From JAGQRJ01 sp041402045 (lineage in GTDB: Bacteria > Planctomycetota > J058), in contig JAWKSZ010000056.1 in the NCBI GenBank assembly GCA_041402045.1, forward strand, positions 1 to 55,449: 55,449 nucleotides of DNA, written 5' to 3'. The notes under the pieces are model-generated. The model ran no database searches, had not been told where the DNA came from, and saw only the letters and a list, made by a program, of their open reading frames with translations. Made by a program: the position numbers and the translations under genes. This document shows, one piece after another, positions 40,301 to 49,408 of this stretch. How positions within the stretch are numbered: the first letter of the stretch is position 1; each line of letters starts with the position of its first letter.

Positions 40301-42641
40301 CGCCGTTCGGCTCGCGCGCCCAGGCCAGGGCGCCGCGGGTCGTGCCGCCGAGCCAGGCCGGGGCCAGCGCGTCGCAGGGGCTCGCGTCCAGGGCGCCGCG
40401 CCCGTCGTAGAGCTGCCGTCCGTCCAGCCACACCGTGCGTCCCCCCGCCGCTCCGTGGAGGCGAGCCACCGGGCAGGAGCCGCTCTGGCTGAGCACCGAG
40501 CGCGCGAGGCTGCTGAGGGTGATCTCGAGCACCCCTTGTTCGCTGGAGAGGACCAGGGTCTGGCCGTCGTAGTCCGCGTGCACGACCTCGTGGTTGGCGA
40601 CGGCGAAGCCCGCGCCGCTCCAGTGGGAGAGCCCGTCGGCGACGGGCACGACGAAGGTCGAGCCGCGTTGAACGTAGAGCAGGAGCCCCGTGGTCCCGCC
40701 GACCCCCAGGCCGATCGACCCCTGGGGGAGGTTCCAGCGGAAGGCCAGCGGGCCCCCGAGCCCGCCCCACCAGGTGCTGCCGTCCTCGCCCAGGGCCAGG
40801 AGCCCCACGGCGCCTTGCTCCTGGTTGAACGGGCAGAGGGTGGCGGGGAGGCCGCTGCGCCAGCGGCCGCCGACGCCCTCCAGGAAGCTCCGCACGTGGG
40901 GGTCGTCGCACACCCGGGCCGCGCGCCCGAACTCGCGGTGGGCGACGAGTCGCCCGAGCAGCAGGCCTCGCGCGCGCTGACCGAGCGCGTCGGAGGTCTG
41001 GGCCAGGCGCTCGAGCTCGCGCTCCGCCGCGGGGTCGCGCTCGAGGGCGGCTTGGGCCAGGAGCAGGCGGCCCCTGCGGCCGACCTCGCTCAACGGGTCG
41101 AGCTCGGCGACGCGGCTCCAGGCCGCGCGGGTCGCGGCGTCGCTGGCGTCGGGCGAGAGCCCGCGGGCGCGCGCCGCCGCCTCCGGCGCACGCAGCGCCT
41201 GGAGTCGCGCGGGGTCGACCCGCGCCAGCCCGCGCTCGACCGCGGCCGCGCGCTCCGCGCTGGGGGCCTCGCCCAGGAGCTCGGCCCGGGTGCTGGCGGC
41301 GAGGTCCAGGGCCGAGAGCTCGTCGAGGGCGGCGGGGTCGCCGCTGGGCGCCAGCGCGGCCTCGAGGGCGGCGGTGCGCTCGAGGAGCAGGGCCTCCGCG
41401 TCGTCGGCGGCCTCGCCCAGCCTCAGCGCCGCGCGGCGGGGGAGCAGGTAGCCGAGGAACAGGAGCAGGACCAGGGCCGCAGGGATCACCGGGGCCAGGG
41501 GGCGCGCGCGCCGCGCCAGCGTGCGCAGCGCGTGGGGCGCCTGCGCCGAGACGGTGCGGCCCTGGAGCCAGGCCTGGAGGTCGCGCTCGAGCTGCTCGCA
41601 GCTCGCGTAGCGCTTGCCGGGCTCCTTCTCCAGGCAGCGCTTGCACACCGCGATCAGCTGGGGGTCGAGGCCCGGACGCACGAGCTCGATCGCCGGGACC
41701 TCCTCGCTGATCACGGCCTCCATGGTCGCGAGCTGGGAGCTCTGGTGGAACGGCGGGCGTCCGGTGAGGCACTCGTAGAGCACGGCGCCCAGGCCGTAGA
41801 CGTCGGAGCGCTCGTCGAGGCGGTCGTTGTAGCCCAGGGCTTGCTCGGGGGACATGTAGCTCGGGGTGCCGAGGGCGATCCCCGACTGGGTCAGGCTCTC
41901 GCCTCCTGCGACCTTGGCCACGCCGAAGTCGGTGACCTTGACCTCGCCCTTGGGCGTCACGATCACGTTCGCGGGCTTCATGTCGCGGTGCAGGATCCCG
42001 TGCTCGTGGGCGTGGGACAGCCCGCTGGCTGCGGCGGCGATGATCTCGGCGGCGTGGTGCGGCTCGAGGAAGCCCGAGCGTCGGATCAACTGGTGCAGGG
42101 TCTCGCCCTGGACGAGCTCCATGGCGATGTAGAGCACGCCGTCGCGGGCGCCCGCGCGGTAGATCCCGACCAGGTTCGGGTGCGCGAGCTGCGAGACCGC
42201 GTGGGCCTCCCGCACGAAGCGGTCGACCTCGCTCTTCTCGGCGCGGGAGCCGCCGAGCAGCGTCTTGAGCGCGACCCGCCGCTTGAGCTGGTCGTCGACC
42301 GCTTCGTAGACCGCCCCCATGCCGCCCTGGGCGATCAGGCGCACGATGCGGAAGTCGTCGATCGTCCGCCCGATCAGCCCCGAGCTGCGCGGCGCGCCCA
42401 GGGTGTCGGCCAGGCGGTCGAGGGACTCGGTGCTCACCCGCGGGGTGGGCGCGCCGGAGCTCACGAGCTGGCCGAGGGGCGCCACGCCCTGGCTGGAGCC
42501 GAGGCCCTGGTTCGAGCGCCAGGTAGGGTCGTCCCGGTTCACAGGGCCGCGCTCGCTGCGGTCTATGAACGTCGGCCCCTCGCGGTCGACGTAGCCCGCG
42601 AGGGGGCTGCTCACGCCGAGCTGGCTGCCGTGGACGGGGGC

Positions 42642-42703
42642 GTCGGGGCGGCGCACGCCGGAGCCGTCGGGGCGGCGCACGCCGGAGCCGTCGGGGCGGC
42701 GCA
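42642..42703. repeat. 24-bp in-frame tandem repeat in the kinase N-terminus
   Basis: Copies at 42642-42665 and 42666-42689 are identical (starting GTCGGGGCGGCGCACGCC), followed by a partial copy to 42703. They encode the octapeptide repeat RRPDGSGV. Such basic low-complexity stretches are common in the linker before bacterial kinase domains. Confidence 0.85.
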
Positions 42704-43051
42704 GGGCCGAGGCGTCCATGGGGCGCACGCCGGACGCCGCGGAGTGGTCGAGGGTGGAGGGCTGCCGGCGCAGGCCCGAGGACTCGACCGAGCGTCGGCC
42801 CGAGGCGTAGGGGTCCTGGCCCGGGGCGTAGGGTGAGCGCTGACCGAACCCGGAGCCTTTGGGTGGGGCGGGGTGTTTGCGCCCGGGGGGGGGTGGGGGG
42901 GGCGGGGGGGGCGGGTTGCGCCCCGAGTCGGACACGTCGCGTGGGTCGGCCACCACAGCGAGTGTTTCGGCGCGGCTGGGCCCGCGCAAGGGCCCGCCCC
43001 GGCGTGATCCCTGCCCTCGCGCGTCCGGCTCCGAGCGGGCACTCTGGCGGC

Positions 43052-43708
43052 ATGGTCGCTTGGGTGTGGATCGTCGCGTTCGTGGTCGGCGTGGCTGGGG
43101 TCGTGGCCGCGCGCTGGCGCGGGCAGAAGCTCCTGGCCGGCGTGCTAAAGGTCGCCTGTTCCCTCGGGTTCTGCGCCCTGGGGCTCGCGGGGGGGGTGGT
43201 GGATGCGCGCTACGGCGGGTGCATGCTCGTCGGGCTCGGGCTCTCGGCGCTGGGCGACGCGATCCTCCTCGTGCGCAACCGCCGGGGGCTGGTCGTGGGC
43301 GCGGGGGCCTTCGCCCTCGCCCACGTGGCCTACCTCGCCGCCTGGGTCCCGTGGGTGGCGCTGCGTTGGCCGGTGGTCCTGCTGGGGCTGGCCCTGGGGA
43401 TCGCGGTGCCCGTCGTGGCCTATCGCACGCGGGAGCGCACCGGCTCCGCGCGCTGGGTCGTCCTCGGCTACGGCTGGGTGCTCGCGGCGAGCGTGGTCGC
43501 GGCGCTGGGGGCGGGGCTCGGGGCGGGCGGAACCACGGGCTGGTTGCTGGGGATCGGCGGCGTCTCCTTCTTCGTCTCCGACCTCTCGGTCCTGCGGGAT
43601 CGACTGCTGACTCCGTCGCTGTGGAACCCGACCTGGGGTCTGCCGTGCTACTACGCCGCTCAGGTGTGCTTCGCGCTGACCGTGGGCCAGGTGGGTCCCG
43701 TCCCATGA
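43052..43708 (+). CDS. YhhN/TMEM86-like integral membrane protein
   Basis: 218 residues with about seven to eight transmembrane helices. The order GLGLSALGDAILL (conserved Gly-Asp in the membrane), FALAHVAYL (His) and GGVSFFVSDLSVLRDR (second Asp) matches the YhhN family, whose animal members TMEM86 are lysoplasmalogenases. The final PCYYAAQVCFAL fits the family C-terminus. ATG start with only weak GGCGG upstream. It stands alone between the divergent kinase gene and the GAF-Fis regulator. Confidence 0.82.
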   Translation: MVAWVWIVAFVVGVAGVVAARWRGQKLLAGVLKVACSLGFCALGLAGGVVDARYGGCMLVGLGLSALGDAILLVRNRRGLVVGAGAFALAHVAYLAAWVPWVALRWPVVLLGLALGIAVPVVAYRTRERTGSARWVVLGYGWVLAASVVAALGAGLGAGGTTGWLLGIGGVSFFVSDLSVLRDRLLTPSLWNPTWGLPCYYAAQVCFALTVGQVGPVP

Positions 43709-43732
43709 CGCGGTGTGTTGTCGGGTGGCACC

Positions 43733-43767
43733 GATCCCTTTCCCATTTTTCGAAGCTCGAAGGGATC
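43733..43767. promoter_or_regulatory. inverted repeat upstream of the GAF-Fis gene
   Basis: GATCCCTT (43733-43740) pairs with AAGGGATC (43760-43767), and inside it TTCGA (43749-43753) pairs with TCGAA (43757-43761). It is either an operator or a leader or terminator hairpin between the YhhN-like and GAF-Fis genes. Confidence 0.4.
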
Positions 43768-43792
43768 CAGCAACGACCGATGGACATGGAGT

Positions 43793-43801
43793 AAGGACTT
43801 A
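43793..43801 (+). promoter_or_regulatory. AAGGACTTA motif, copy 3
   Basis: Third copy of the word found twice near 5.1-5.2 kb, here as the near-palindrome TAAGGACTTA ending 14 bases before the ATG of the GAF-Fis regulator. Too far from the ATG to be its ribosome-binding site. Confidence 0.4.
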
Positions 43802-43815
43802 CGTCGGATTTCGCG

Positions 43816-44841
43816 ATGGACTCGCCCTTGCACCTGCGGAACCCACGCATGACCCGTCGGAACACGAACAAGCGTCGCTCCGAGCTCACTCGGAACCTCA
43901 AGAAGCTCCGCTCGTCGGGGCGGGTGAAGACCGTGTCGCCCACCCCCTCGGAGCACGGCGAGCTGTTCGAGGCCATGCTCCCCGAGGTCAAGTCCTCGAG
44001 CGAGATCGACGCGCTCCGCGACGAGGTGCGCAACCTGCGGCGGCTGCACGAGAGCGTGCACTTCCTCAGCACCGCCCCCGACCTGGCGTCCCTGCGCAGC
44101 GAGGTCCTGACCCTGGCCACCTCCATGGCCGAGATGCCGCGGGCCATGCTGGCCCTGCGCAGCTCCAAGGGCGGCTACAAGCTCAAGGCCGTGCTCGGCT
44201 ACGAGGACCGCAAGAGCGAGGAGGTGCGGATCCTGCGCCGGATCCTCAACCGGACCCTGGTCAAGCGCGAGGTGCTGCTCGAGGGCGACATTCTCCAGGA
44301 GGGGATCCTGGGCTTCGCCCGGCGCAGCGACCTCGACCTGGGCGCGGTCGCCTGCTTGCCCCTGCTCAACAAGGGTCAGCTCCTGGGGGCCCTGCTCCTG
44401 GACGACCCGGACCGCGATCGCCCGTTCGCGCCCGCGGAGGACTCGCTCCTGCGTGGGTTCGCGCGCCACGTCTCGGCGGCCCTGGCGCGGCTCGAGGGCG
44501 AGAACCGCCTGCGGCGGAAGATGGACGATCTGGCCCGCGAGCGCGACCGGCTCGAAGGGCAAAAGGACCGCGCCATGGTCCTGATCGAGCGCGAGCGCAA
44601 GCGCGCGTCGGCCTCGCAGGAGGAGCTCTCGGCGCTGCTCACCGGCCCCTACGCCGGCGCGCAGCGCACGTTCACCCGCCGCTTCCTGGCCCAGGCGCTG
44701 GCGCGCTCGGGGGGGAACGTCGAGAAGGCTGCGCGCCTGGCCGGGCTCCCGCCCGACAAGCTGCGCGAGCTCATGGTCAAGTTCCGGCTCACCGAGCGCA
44801 ACGACTCGAGCTCCGGCTCCCGTCGCGGCGTCCAGGTCTGA
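43816..44841 (+). CDS. GAF-domain regulator with Fis-type helix-turn-helix
   Basis: 341 residues. The basic N-terminus is followed by a GAF domain (about 70-225: LRRLHESVHFLSTA, MAEMPRAMLALRSS, VACLPLLNKGQLLGALLLDD), a helical linker (230-275), and a C-terminal Fis-like HTH (about 285-325: RRFLAQALARSGGNVEKAARLAGL). The architecture is that of an NtrC-type activator with the central AAA+ domain missing, so it cannot drive sigma-54 in the usual way. It may bind DNA directly, possibly the AAGGACTTA sites. Start: ATG at 43816, or the ATG 11 codons later. Confidence 0.85.
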   Translation: MDSPLHLRNPRMTRRNTNKRRSELTRNLKKLRSSGRVKTVSPTPSEHGELFEAMLPEVKSSSEIDALRDEVRNLRRLHESVHFLSTAPDLASLRSEVLTLATSMAEMPRAMLALRSSKGGYKLKAVLGYEDRKSEEVRILRRILNRTLVKREVLLEGDILQEGILGFARRSDLDLGAVACLPLLNKGQLLGALLLDDPDRDRPFAPAEDSLLRGFARHVSAALARLEGENRLRRKMDDLARERDRLEGQKDRAMVLIERERKRASASQEELSALLTGPYAGAQRTFTRRFLAQALARSGGNVEKAARLAGLPPDKLRELMVKFRLTERNDSSSGSRRGVQV

Positions 44842-44887
44842 CCCGCCTCCTCCCCTGACCGCCGACCTCCGCGCGCTCGAGGGCAGC

Positions 44888-45898
44888 TTGCTGGGCACCG
44901 CCGTCGGCGACGCCCTGGGGTTGCCGCTGGAGGGGCTCTCCGCGCAGCGCGCTGCGCGCTACTACCCCGGTCCGCTGCGGCACCGCATGGCCTTCGGGCG
45001 GGGCTGGCTCAGCGACGACACCGAGCACACCTGCCTCGTGGGCCAGGCGCTCCTGGCGTCGGGCGGTGACCCGGCGCGCTTCGCGCGCTCCCTGGGCTGG
45101 CGCCTGCGCGGCTGGCTCCTGGGCTGTCCGGCGGGGATCGGCTGGGCCACCCTCCGCGCGCTGCTGAAGCTGACCCTCGGCGTCCCGCCGCGCTGGAGCG
45201 GGGTGCGCAGCGCGGGGAACGGCCCGGCCATGCGCGCGCCGCTCTTGGGGGTCTACCTGGGTGACACCCCCGCGCTGCGCGCGCTGCTCGAGGTCGCGAC
45301 CCGGATCACCCACACCGACCCCAAGGCCTACGAGGGCGCGCTGGCGGTCGCCCTGGCGGCAGACGGCGCGGCTCGCGGGGAGGCCCCGGACGCGCTCCTG
45401 GGGCGGCTCGACGCGGAGCTCGAAGGCGACGAGCTGCGCCGGAGCCTGGAGTCGATCGCCGCCCACCTGGCGCGCGGCGCCGAGCCGCCGGCGTTCGCGG
45501 AGGCGCTGGGCCAAGCGCGGGGGATCAGCGGCTACGTGAACCACACCGTGCCGGCGGTGCTCTACTGCTACCTGCGCTCCCCCGAGGACTTCGCCCAGTC
45601 CCTGGAGGCGGTGATCCGCCTCGGCGGTGACGCCGACACCACCGGGGCGATCCTGGGCGGGATCGCCGGGGCGCGAGCGGGCGCCGCCGGGATCCCCGAG
45701 CCCTGGGTCGCGGGGGTGCGCGACTACCCGCGCTCGGTGCCCTGGCTGCGCGAGCTCGCGCGGCGCCTCGCCGCGCAGCAGGCGGGGGAGGACGCCCGCC
45801 CCCTGGGGCTGTTCTGGCCGGCGATCCCTTTGCGCAACGCGCTGTTCGCGACGGTGGTCCTGGTCCACGGCTTCCGCCGCCTGCTGCCGCCTTACTGA
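44888..45898 (+). CDS. ADP-ribosylglycohydrolase (DraG-like)
   Basis: About 336 residues from the TTG; the family N-terminus LRALEGSLLGTAVGDALGLP starts about ten codons earlier, so a CTG at 44855 may be the true start. Binuclear Mg sites are present: SDDTEHT (near residue 42) and GGDADTTGAILGGIAGA near the C-terminus. It removes ADP-ribose from proteins or metabolites. No ADP-ribosyltransferase is seen in the window. The gene follows the GAF-Fis gene by 13-46 bases and may share its transcript. Its end overlaps convergent mutY by seven bases. Confidence 0.9.
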   Translation: MLGTAVGDALGLPLEGLSAQRAARYYPGPLRHRMAFGRGWLSDDTEHTCLVGQALLASGGDPARFARSLGWRLRGWLLGCPAGIGWATLRALLKLTLGVPPRWSGVRSAGNGPAMRAPLLGVYLGDTPALRALLEVATRITHTDPKAYEGALAVALAADGAARGEAPDALLGRLDAELEGDELRRSLESIAAHLARGAEPPAFAEALGQARGISGYVNHTVPAVLYCYLRSPEDFAQSLEAVIRLGGDADTTGAILGGIAGARAGAAGIPEPWVAGVRDYPRSVPWLRELARRLAAQQAGEDARPLGLFWPAIPLRNALFATVVLVHGFRRLLPPY

Positions 45899-46956
45899 CG
45901 CGCGGCCGCGAGCACCTTCTTGCTCGCCGTGGGCAGGCCCAGTCGGCCGAGGTCCTCGGCCTGGACCCAGCGCCCGTCCTGAGCGGCCTCCCAGCCGGCG
46001 GGGACCGCGGCGCGGAAGGCCTGGGTGTGCCACAGCAGGTGCGAGAAGCGGTGCTCGGCGGCGCCCGCCGCGGTGAGCTTGCGCCGGGTGCCCCAGGCGC
46101 GGGCCAGGCGTCGGGCGGCGTCGCTGGGGGAGCCCGCGCCGACCTCGCTCGAGGGGAGCTCCCACATGTTGGCGAGCAGCCCCTCCCCGGGGCGGCGGGT
46201 CATGAGCCAGCGCCCGTCGGGGCGCTCGAGCCAGAGCGCGACGCGCTCGACCCGGGGCACCGCCTGCTGGCGCTTGGGCTGGGGGAAGGCGTGGGGGTCG
46301 CCGCTGGCCCGGGCCGCGCAGGCGTCGCGCCAGGGGCAGCGCAGGCAGGCGGGCTGCCGCGGGCGGCACACCGTCGCCCCGAGCTCCATCAGCGCCTGGT
46401 TGAAGTCGCCGACCCGTTCCTCCGGGAGCAGGGCCTCGGCGGTGGCCCACAGCCGGCGCTGGGCCTGGGAGCCGCTGGGGTGCTCGGTCCAGGCGTGGAG
46501 CCGGCTGAGCACCCGGCCCACGTTCCCGTCCACGATCGGCGCGCGGATCCCCAGCGCGATCGAGCACACCGCGCCGGCGGTGTAGCGCCCGACCCCGGGC
46601 AGGGCGAGCCAGCCCTCCAGCGTCGTGGGCAGGCGCCCGTCGAGCTCGGCGGCCACGTAGCGCGCGCCCTGGTGCAGGTTCCGCGCGCGGCGGTAGAAGC
46701 CGAGGCCCGACCACGCGGCGAGCACGGCGTCCTCGCTGGCCTGGGCCAGGGCCCCGACGTCGGGGAAGCGGGCGAGGAACGGGGCGTAGTAGGCGAGGAC
46801 CGTGGCGACCTGGGTCTGTTGGAGCATGACCTCGCTGACCCACACCCGGTACGGGTCGGGGGTGTCGCGCCAGGGCAGGTCCCGCCGGTGCGCGTCGTAC
46901 CAGGCGAGGAGCCGGCGGGCGAGGCGGGGCGGGCTTACTTCCTGCGGGCGACCCAC
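45892..46956 (-). CDS. mutY: A/G-specific adenine DNA glycosylase
   Basis: 354 residues. The HhH-GPD core shows VMLQQTQVATV, the helix-hairpin-helix LPGVGRYTAGA, catalytic Asp in VDGNV, and the iron-sulfur loop C-x6-C-x2-C-x5-C (CRPRQPACLRCPWRDAC). The C-terminal third is the NUDIX-like 8-oxoG recognition domain (LWLERPDGRWLMTRRP). It removes A opposite 8-oxoG. The GTG at 46956 is supported by GGGAGA upstream and lies 22 bases inside the end of the O-methyltransferase gene, indicating coupling; the alternative nearer the domain has no start codon. Confidence 0.93.
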   Translation of the reverse strand: MGRPQEVSPPRLARRLLAWYDAHRRDLPWRDTPDPYRVWVSEVMLQQTQVATVLAYYAPFLARFPDVGALAQASEDAVLAAWSGLGFYRRARNLHQGARYVAAELDGRLPTTLEGWLALPGVGRYTAGAVCSIALGIRAPIVDGNVGRVLSRLHAWTEHPSGSQAQRRLWATAEALLPEERVGDFNQALMELGATVCRPRQPACLRCPWRDACAARASGDPHAFPQPKRQQAVPRVERVALWLERPDGRWLMTRRPGEGLLANMWELPSSEVGAGSPSDAARRLARAWGTRRKLTAAGAAEHRFSHLLWHTQAFRAAVPAGWEAAQDGRWVQAEDLGRLGLPTASKKVLAAARQ

Positions 46957-47585
46957 AGCCCGTCTCCCAGGGGCACGAGGATCGCGTCCAGCTCGGGGTG
47001 GCGGGCCACGGTCTCGTTGAAGGCGCGGATCGCGGCCACCGAGGGCTCCTGGTTCGTCGCGTCGAGCAGGTGCCCGAAGGCGAAGCTGTTGTCGACGAGT
47101 ATCACCCCTCCCGGGCGCACGATCCGCAGTCAGTGGGTCAGGTAGTTCTTGTAGTTGACGTTGTCGGAGTCGAGGAACGCCGCGTCCGCCGAGCGGTCGG
47201 GGAGCGTCGGGAGCACGTCCACTCCGGCGCCGGTGAGCACCTCGATCCGCCCTGCCACGTCCGAGCGCGCGATCCACTCGCGGGCGAACTCGGCGTGCGC
47301 GGGCTCGACCTCGACGGTGGTCAGCTTGCCGTCGGCGGGCAGCGCCCGGGCCATGGCCACCGCGGAGTAGCCGCCGAGGGTCCCGACCTCGACCACCTCG
47401 CGCGCGCCCTGGAGCTGGAGCAGGATCCGCATGAACTGCGCCTGCTCCGCGGCGATCGAGATCCGGGGCAGCCCCGCGTCGTGGGCGGCCTGACGCAGCT
47501 CCCGCAGGAACGCGTCCTCCTCCGGAGCGTGGGTCTGGATGTAGCGCATGAGCGCGTGGGACACGGGGTCGGTGTGCTCGGACAT
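46935..47585 (-). pseudogene. O-methyltransferase with one in-frame TGA stop
   Basis: 216 codons in a single frame interrupted by TGA at 47130-47132. Before it lie SAM motif I (VVEVGTLGGYSAVAMARALP), the VEVEPAHAEFAR strand and AFLDSDNVNYKNYLTH; after it, without any frame change, LRIVRPGGVILVDNSFAFG and the rest of a class I O-methyltransferase (caffeoyl-CoA type). The family often has Trp or another residue there, so TGG to TGA is the simplest cause. Truncation would remove two core strands. Other genes here use TGA as stop, so recoding as Trp is not general. The sequence UGA-C is a leaky context. Confidence 0.8.
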
Positions 47586-47589
47586 GGCG

Positions 47590-49401
47590 TCAGTCCTTGT
47601 TCAGCGCCGCGAGGCGCGCGCGGGCCAGGCCGGCTGGCCACTCCTCCCCGCCGTGGCGGGCTCGTTCCAGCACCTGCTCGTAGAGCGCGCGGGCCTCGTC
47701 GAGCTCCCCCGCGCGCTCGCGCACGAAGCCCTCGACGAAGGGGCCGTGGTTGCGCTCGCCCTCGCCCTCGAGCTCGGCGCTCTCGGCCAGGGTCTCGGCG
47801 TCGACCTCGCCCAGGGCGCGCCCGCAGGCGTCGCCCCAGAACGCGTCGGGCCACACCCGCGGCCGGCCGCGGCCGAGCTTCCAGCGCGCGCGGGCGCCCT
47901 CGGGGTCGCTCTCGGCGAGGACGTAGCCGCCCCAGAAGGCGAGGTAGGGCACCATGGGGCGGTCCTGGGGGTGCTCCGCGAAGACCTTGGCGAAGCCCGC
48001 GCGGGCCTCGTCCATGCGGCCCTGCTCCAGGTCCACGAGCGCGAGCTGGAAGCGCCAGCCCGAGCTCTCGGGTTGGGCGGCGACCGCGGCCTCGAGCACC
48101 GCGCGCTGCTGCTCCGGCTCCTTGCGCGCGTGGTGAGCCACCGCGAGCAGGATCGACTGCTGGGCGTCGGCGGGCTTGCCCGCGGTCTGGGCCTGGGTGA
48201 AGGCCAGGGCGTCGTCGAGGCGCCCGCTGTCGAGCAGGCAGCCGAGGTACTCGATCGCGGCGGTGAAGGTGTAGCCGTCGCGGTTCAGGAGCGGCTGCAG
48301 GTGCTCCAGCGCGGCGGCGTAGTCGCCCAGCTTGCGCTCGGCGGCGGCGAGGCGCACGACCCCCTGGGGGAAGTCGTCGTCGTGGGTCTTAGCGAGCTCC
48401 AGCCCGCGCTGCGCGTGGTCCCGCGCGTCGGCCGGGCGGCCCTGGCGCAGGTCGATCTGGGCCAGGCCCTCCAGGGCCCAGTAGAGCGCGGGGTCGAGCT
48501 CGAGGGCCAGCACGTATTCCTGGCGGGCGCGCTCGGTCTCGCCGGGGACCCGGGCCAGGAGCCGCGCGTAGAGGTAGTGCTCCAGGGCGCCTGCGTTCTC
48601 GGCGGCGGCCCGCTCGCGGGCGTCTGCGAGCACGGCGTCGAAGCCGCGGTAGGCGATCTTCTTGGCCTGCAGCGCGTGGTGGGTGGGGAGGCTCTTGGGC
48701 GCGAGGGCGACCACGCGCTCCATGGCGGCGAGGGACGCGTCCCGGCGCCCGAGCCCGCCCAGGGCGTCGGCGTACATCTGGAACGCGAGCGCGTTGTCCT
48801 CGTGCCGCTCGAGGTAGGCCTCGAGGTGGGAGACTGCGGGCTCGAGCTCGCCGGCGAACATGAAGTTCGTCGCCAGCTGCAGGTGCGCGCCCGAGGGGTC
48901 CCCGTCGGGCTCGGCCTCGGCGAGCTTCAAGAGCTGCTGCCACAGCGGGCGCGCCTCGGTCCAGCGCTGGAGCGACTGCAGCGCGAGGGCGCGGTGGCGG
49001 AGCACGCTGGGGTCGTCGGGGGCGAGGTCGTAGGCGTGGTTGAGGTATTCCAGGGCCTGCTCGGTGTTGCCGAGGCTGATCAGCGCGGCGCCGGCCAGGA
49101 CGTTCAGGTGCACGTCGTCGGCGTCGAGCCCGAGGCCGCGCTCGAGGTAGACCAGGGCCTCCGTGGGGTTGCGCTCCTCCAGCAGGAGGCGCTCCGCCTC
49201 CCCGCTGAGCTCCTCGATCTGCTTGGCGGTCTCGGGGTCGACCCGGCGGGGGGCGCTCTCGCCGCCGCCCAGGGAGAGCAGGGCGATCACCGCCGCGCCG
49301 CAGAGCGCGAGGAGCACGACCACGGGGAACAGGGACCCCCCGCCGGAGTCCGCGGGCGGGTCGGCGGGGGTCTCGGGGGTCTGGGGCGCGTCCTCGCTCA
49401 C
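47590..49401 (-). CDS. membrane-anchored TPR-repeat protein
   Basis: 603 residues. An acidic, Pro-rich cytoplasmic start (about 1-23), one transmembrane helix (about 24-44, LFPVVVLLALCGAAVIALL), then about 14 TPR-type repeats to the end (for example ALVYLERGLGLDADDVHLNV, ALEYLNHAYDLAPDDPSVL, RARQEYVLALELDPALYWAL). A scaffold for protein complexes in the periplasm; partners unknown. GTG start seven bases after the argF stop, and four bases before the O-methyltransferase ATG, so argF, this gene, the methyltransferase and mutY may be co-transcribed. Confidence 0.85.
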   Translation of the reverse strand: MSEDAPQTPETPADPPADSGGGSLFPVVVLLALCGAAVIALLSLGGGESAPRRVDPETAKQIEELSGEAERLLLEERNPTEALVYLERGLGLDADDVHLNVLAGAALISLGNTEQALEYLNHAYDLAPDDPSVLRHRALALQSLQRWTEARPLWQQLLKLAEAEPDGDPSGAHLQLATNFMFAGELEPAVSHLEAYLERHEDNALAFQMYADALGGLGRRDASLAAMERVVALAPKSLPTHHALQAKKIAYRGFDAVLADARERAAAENAGALEHYLYARLLARVPGETERARQEYVLALELDPALYWALEGLAQIDLRQGRPADARDHAQRGLELAKTHDDDFPQGVVRLAAAERKLGDYAAALEHLQPLLNRDGYTFTAAIEYLGCLLDSGRLDDALAFTQAQTAGKPADAQQSILLAVAHHARKEPEQQRAVLEAAVAAQPESSGWRFQLALVDLEQGRMDEARAGFAKVFAEHPQDRPMVPYLAFWGGYVLAESDPEGARARWKLGRGRPRVWPDAFWGDACGRALGEVDAETLAESAELEGEGERNHGPFVEGFVRERAGELDEARALYEQVLERARHGGEEWPAGLARARLAALNKD

Positions 49402-49408
49402 GGCGCGC

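Larger units (their letters stand above)
38381..42956 (-). pseudogene. large membrane Ser/Thr kinase, reading frame broken in four places
   Basis: About 1520 residues if mended. A Pro/Arg-rich N-terminus (with a polyproline run and 24-bp DNA repeats) precedes a full kinase domain from about residue 200: AQGGMGAVYEA, VALKTLL, HRDMKPANV (about 322), DFGVAKV, GTPSYMSPEQA. A transmembrane helix lies near 487-507, followed by a large extracytoplasmic sensor. Homologous-looking protein switches frame near 40295, 40238, 40085 and 39985, after which 530 more residues (ELEAELRLGG-type, TLELERVVLRG) stay open to 38381. Either local sequence errors or true decay. Start uncertain: GTG at 42956 or 42935. 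Confidence 0.75.

Noticed and set aside
47130..47132. General recoding of TGA as tryptophan or selenocysteine
   Set aside because: TGA is used as the real stop in many coupled overlaps here (GTGA, ATGA), and no selenocysteine insertion structure or cysteine-type position is evident.
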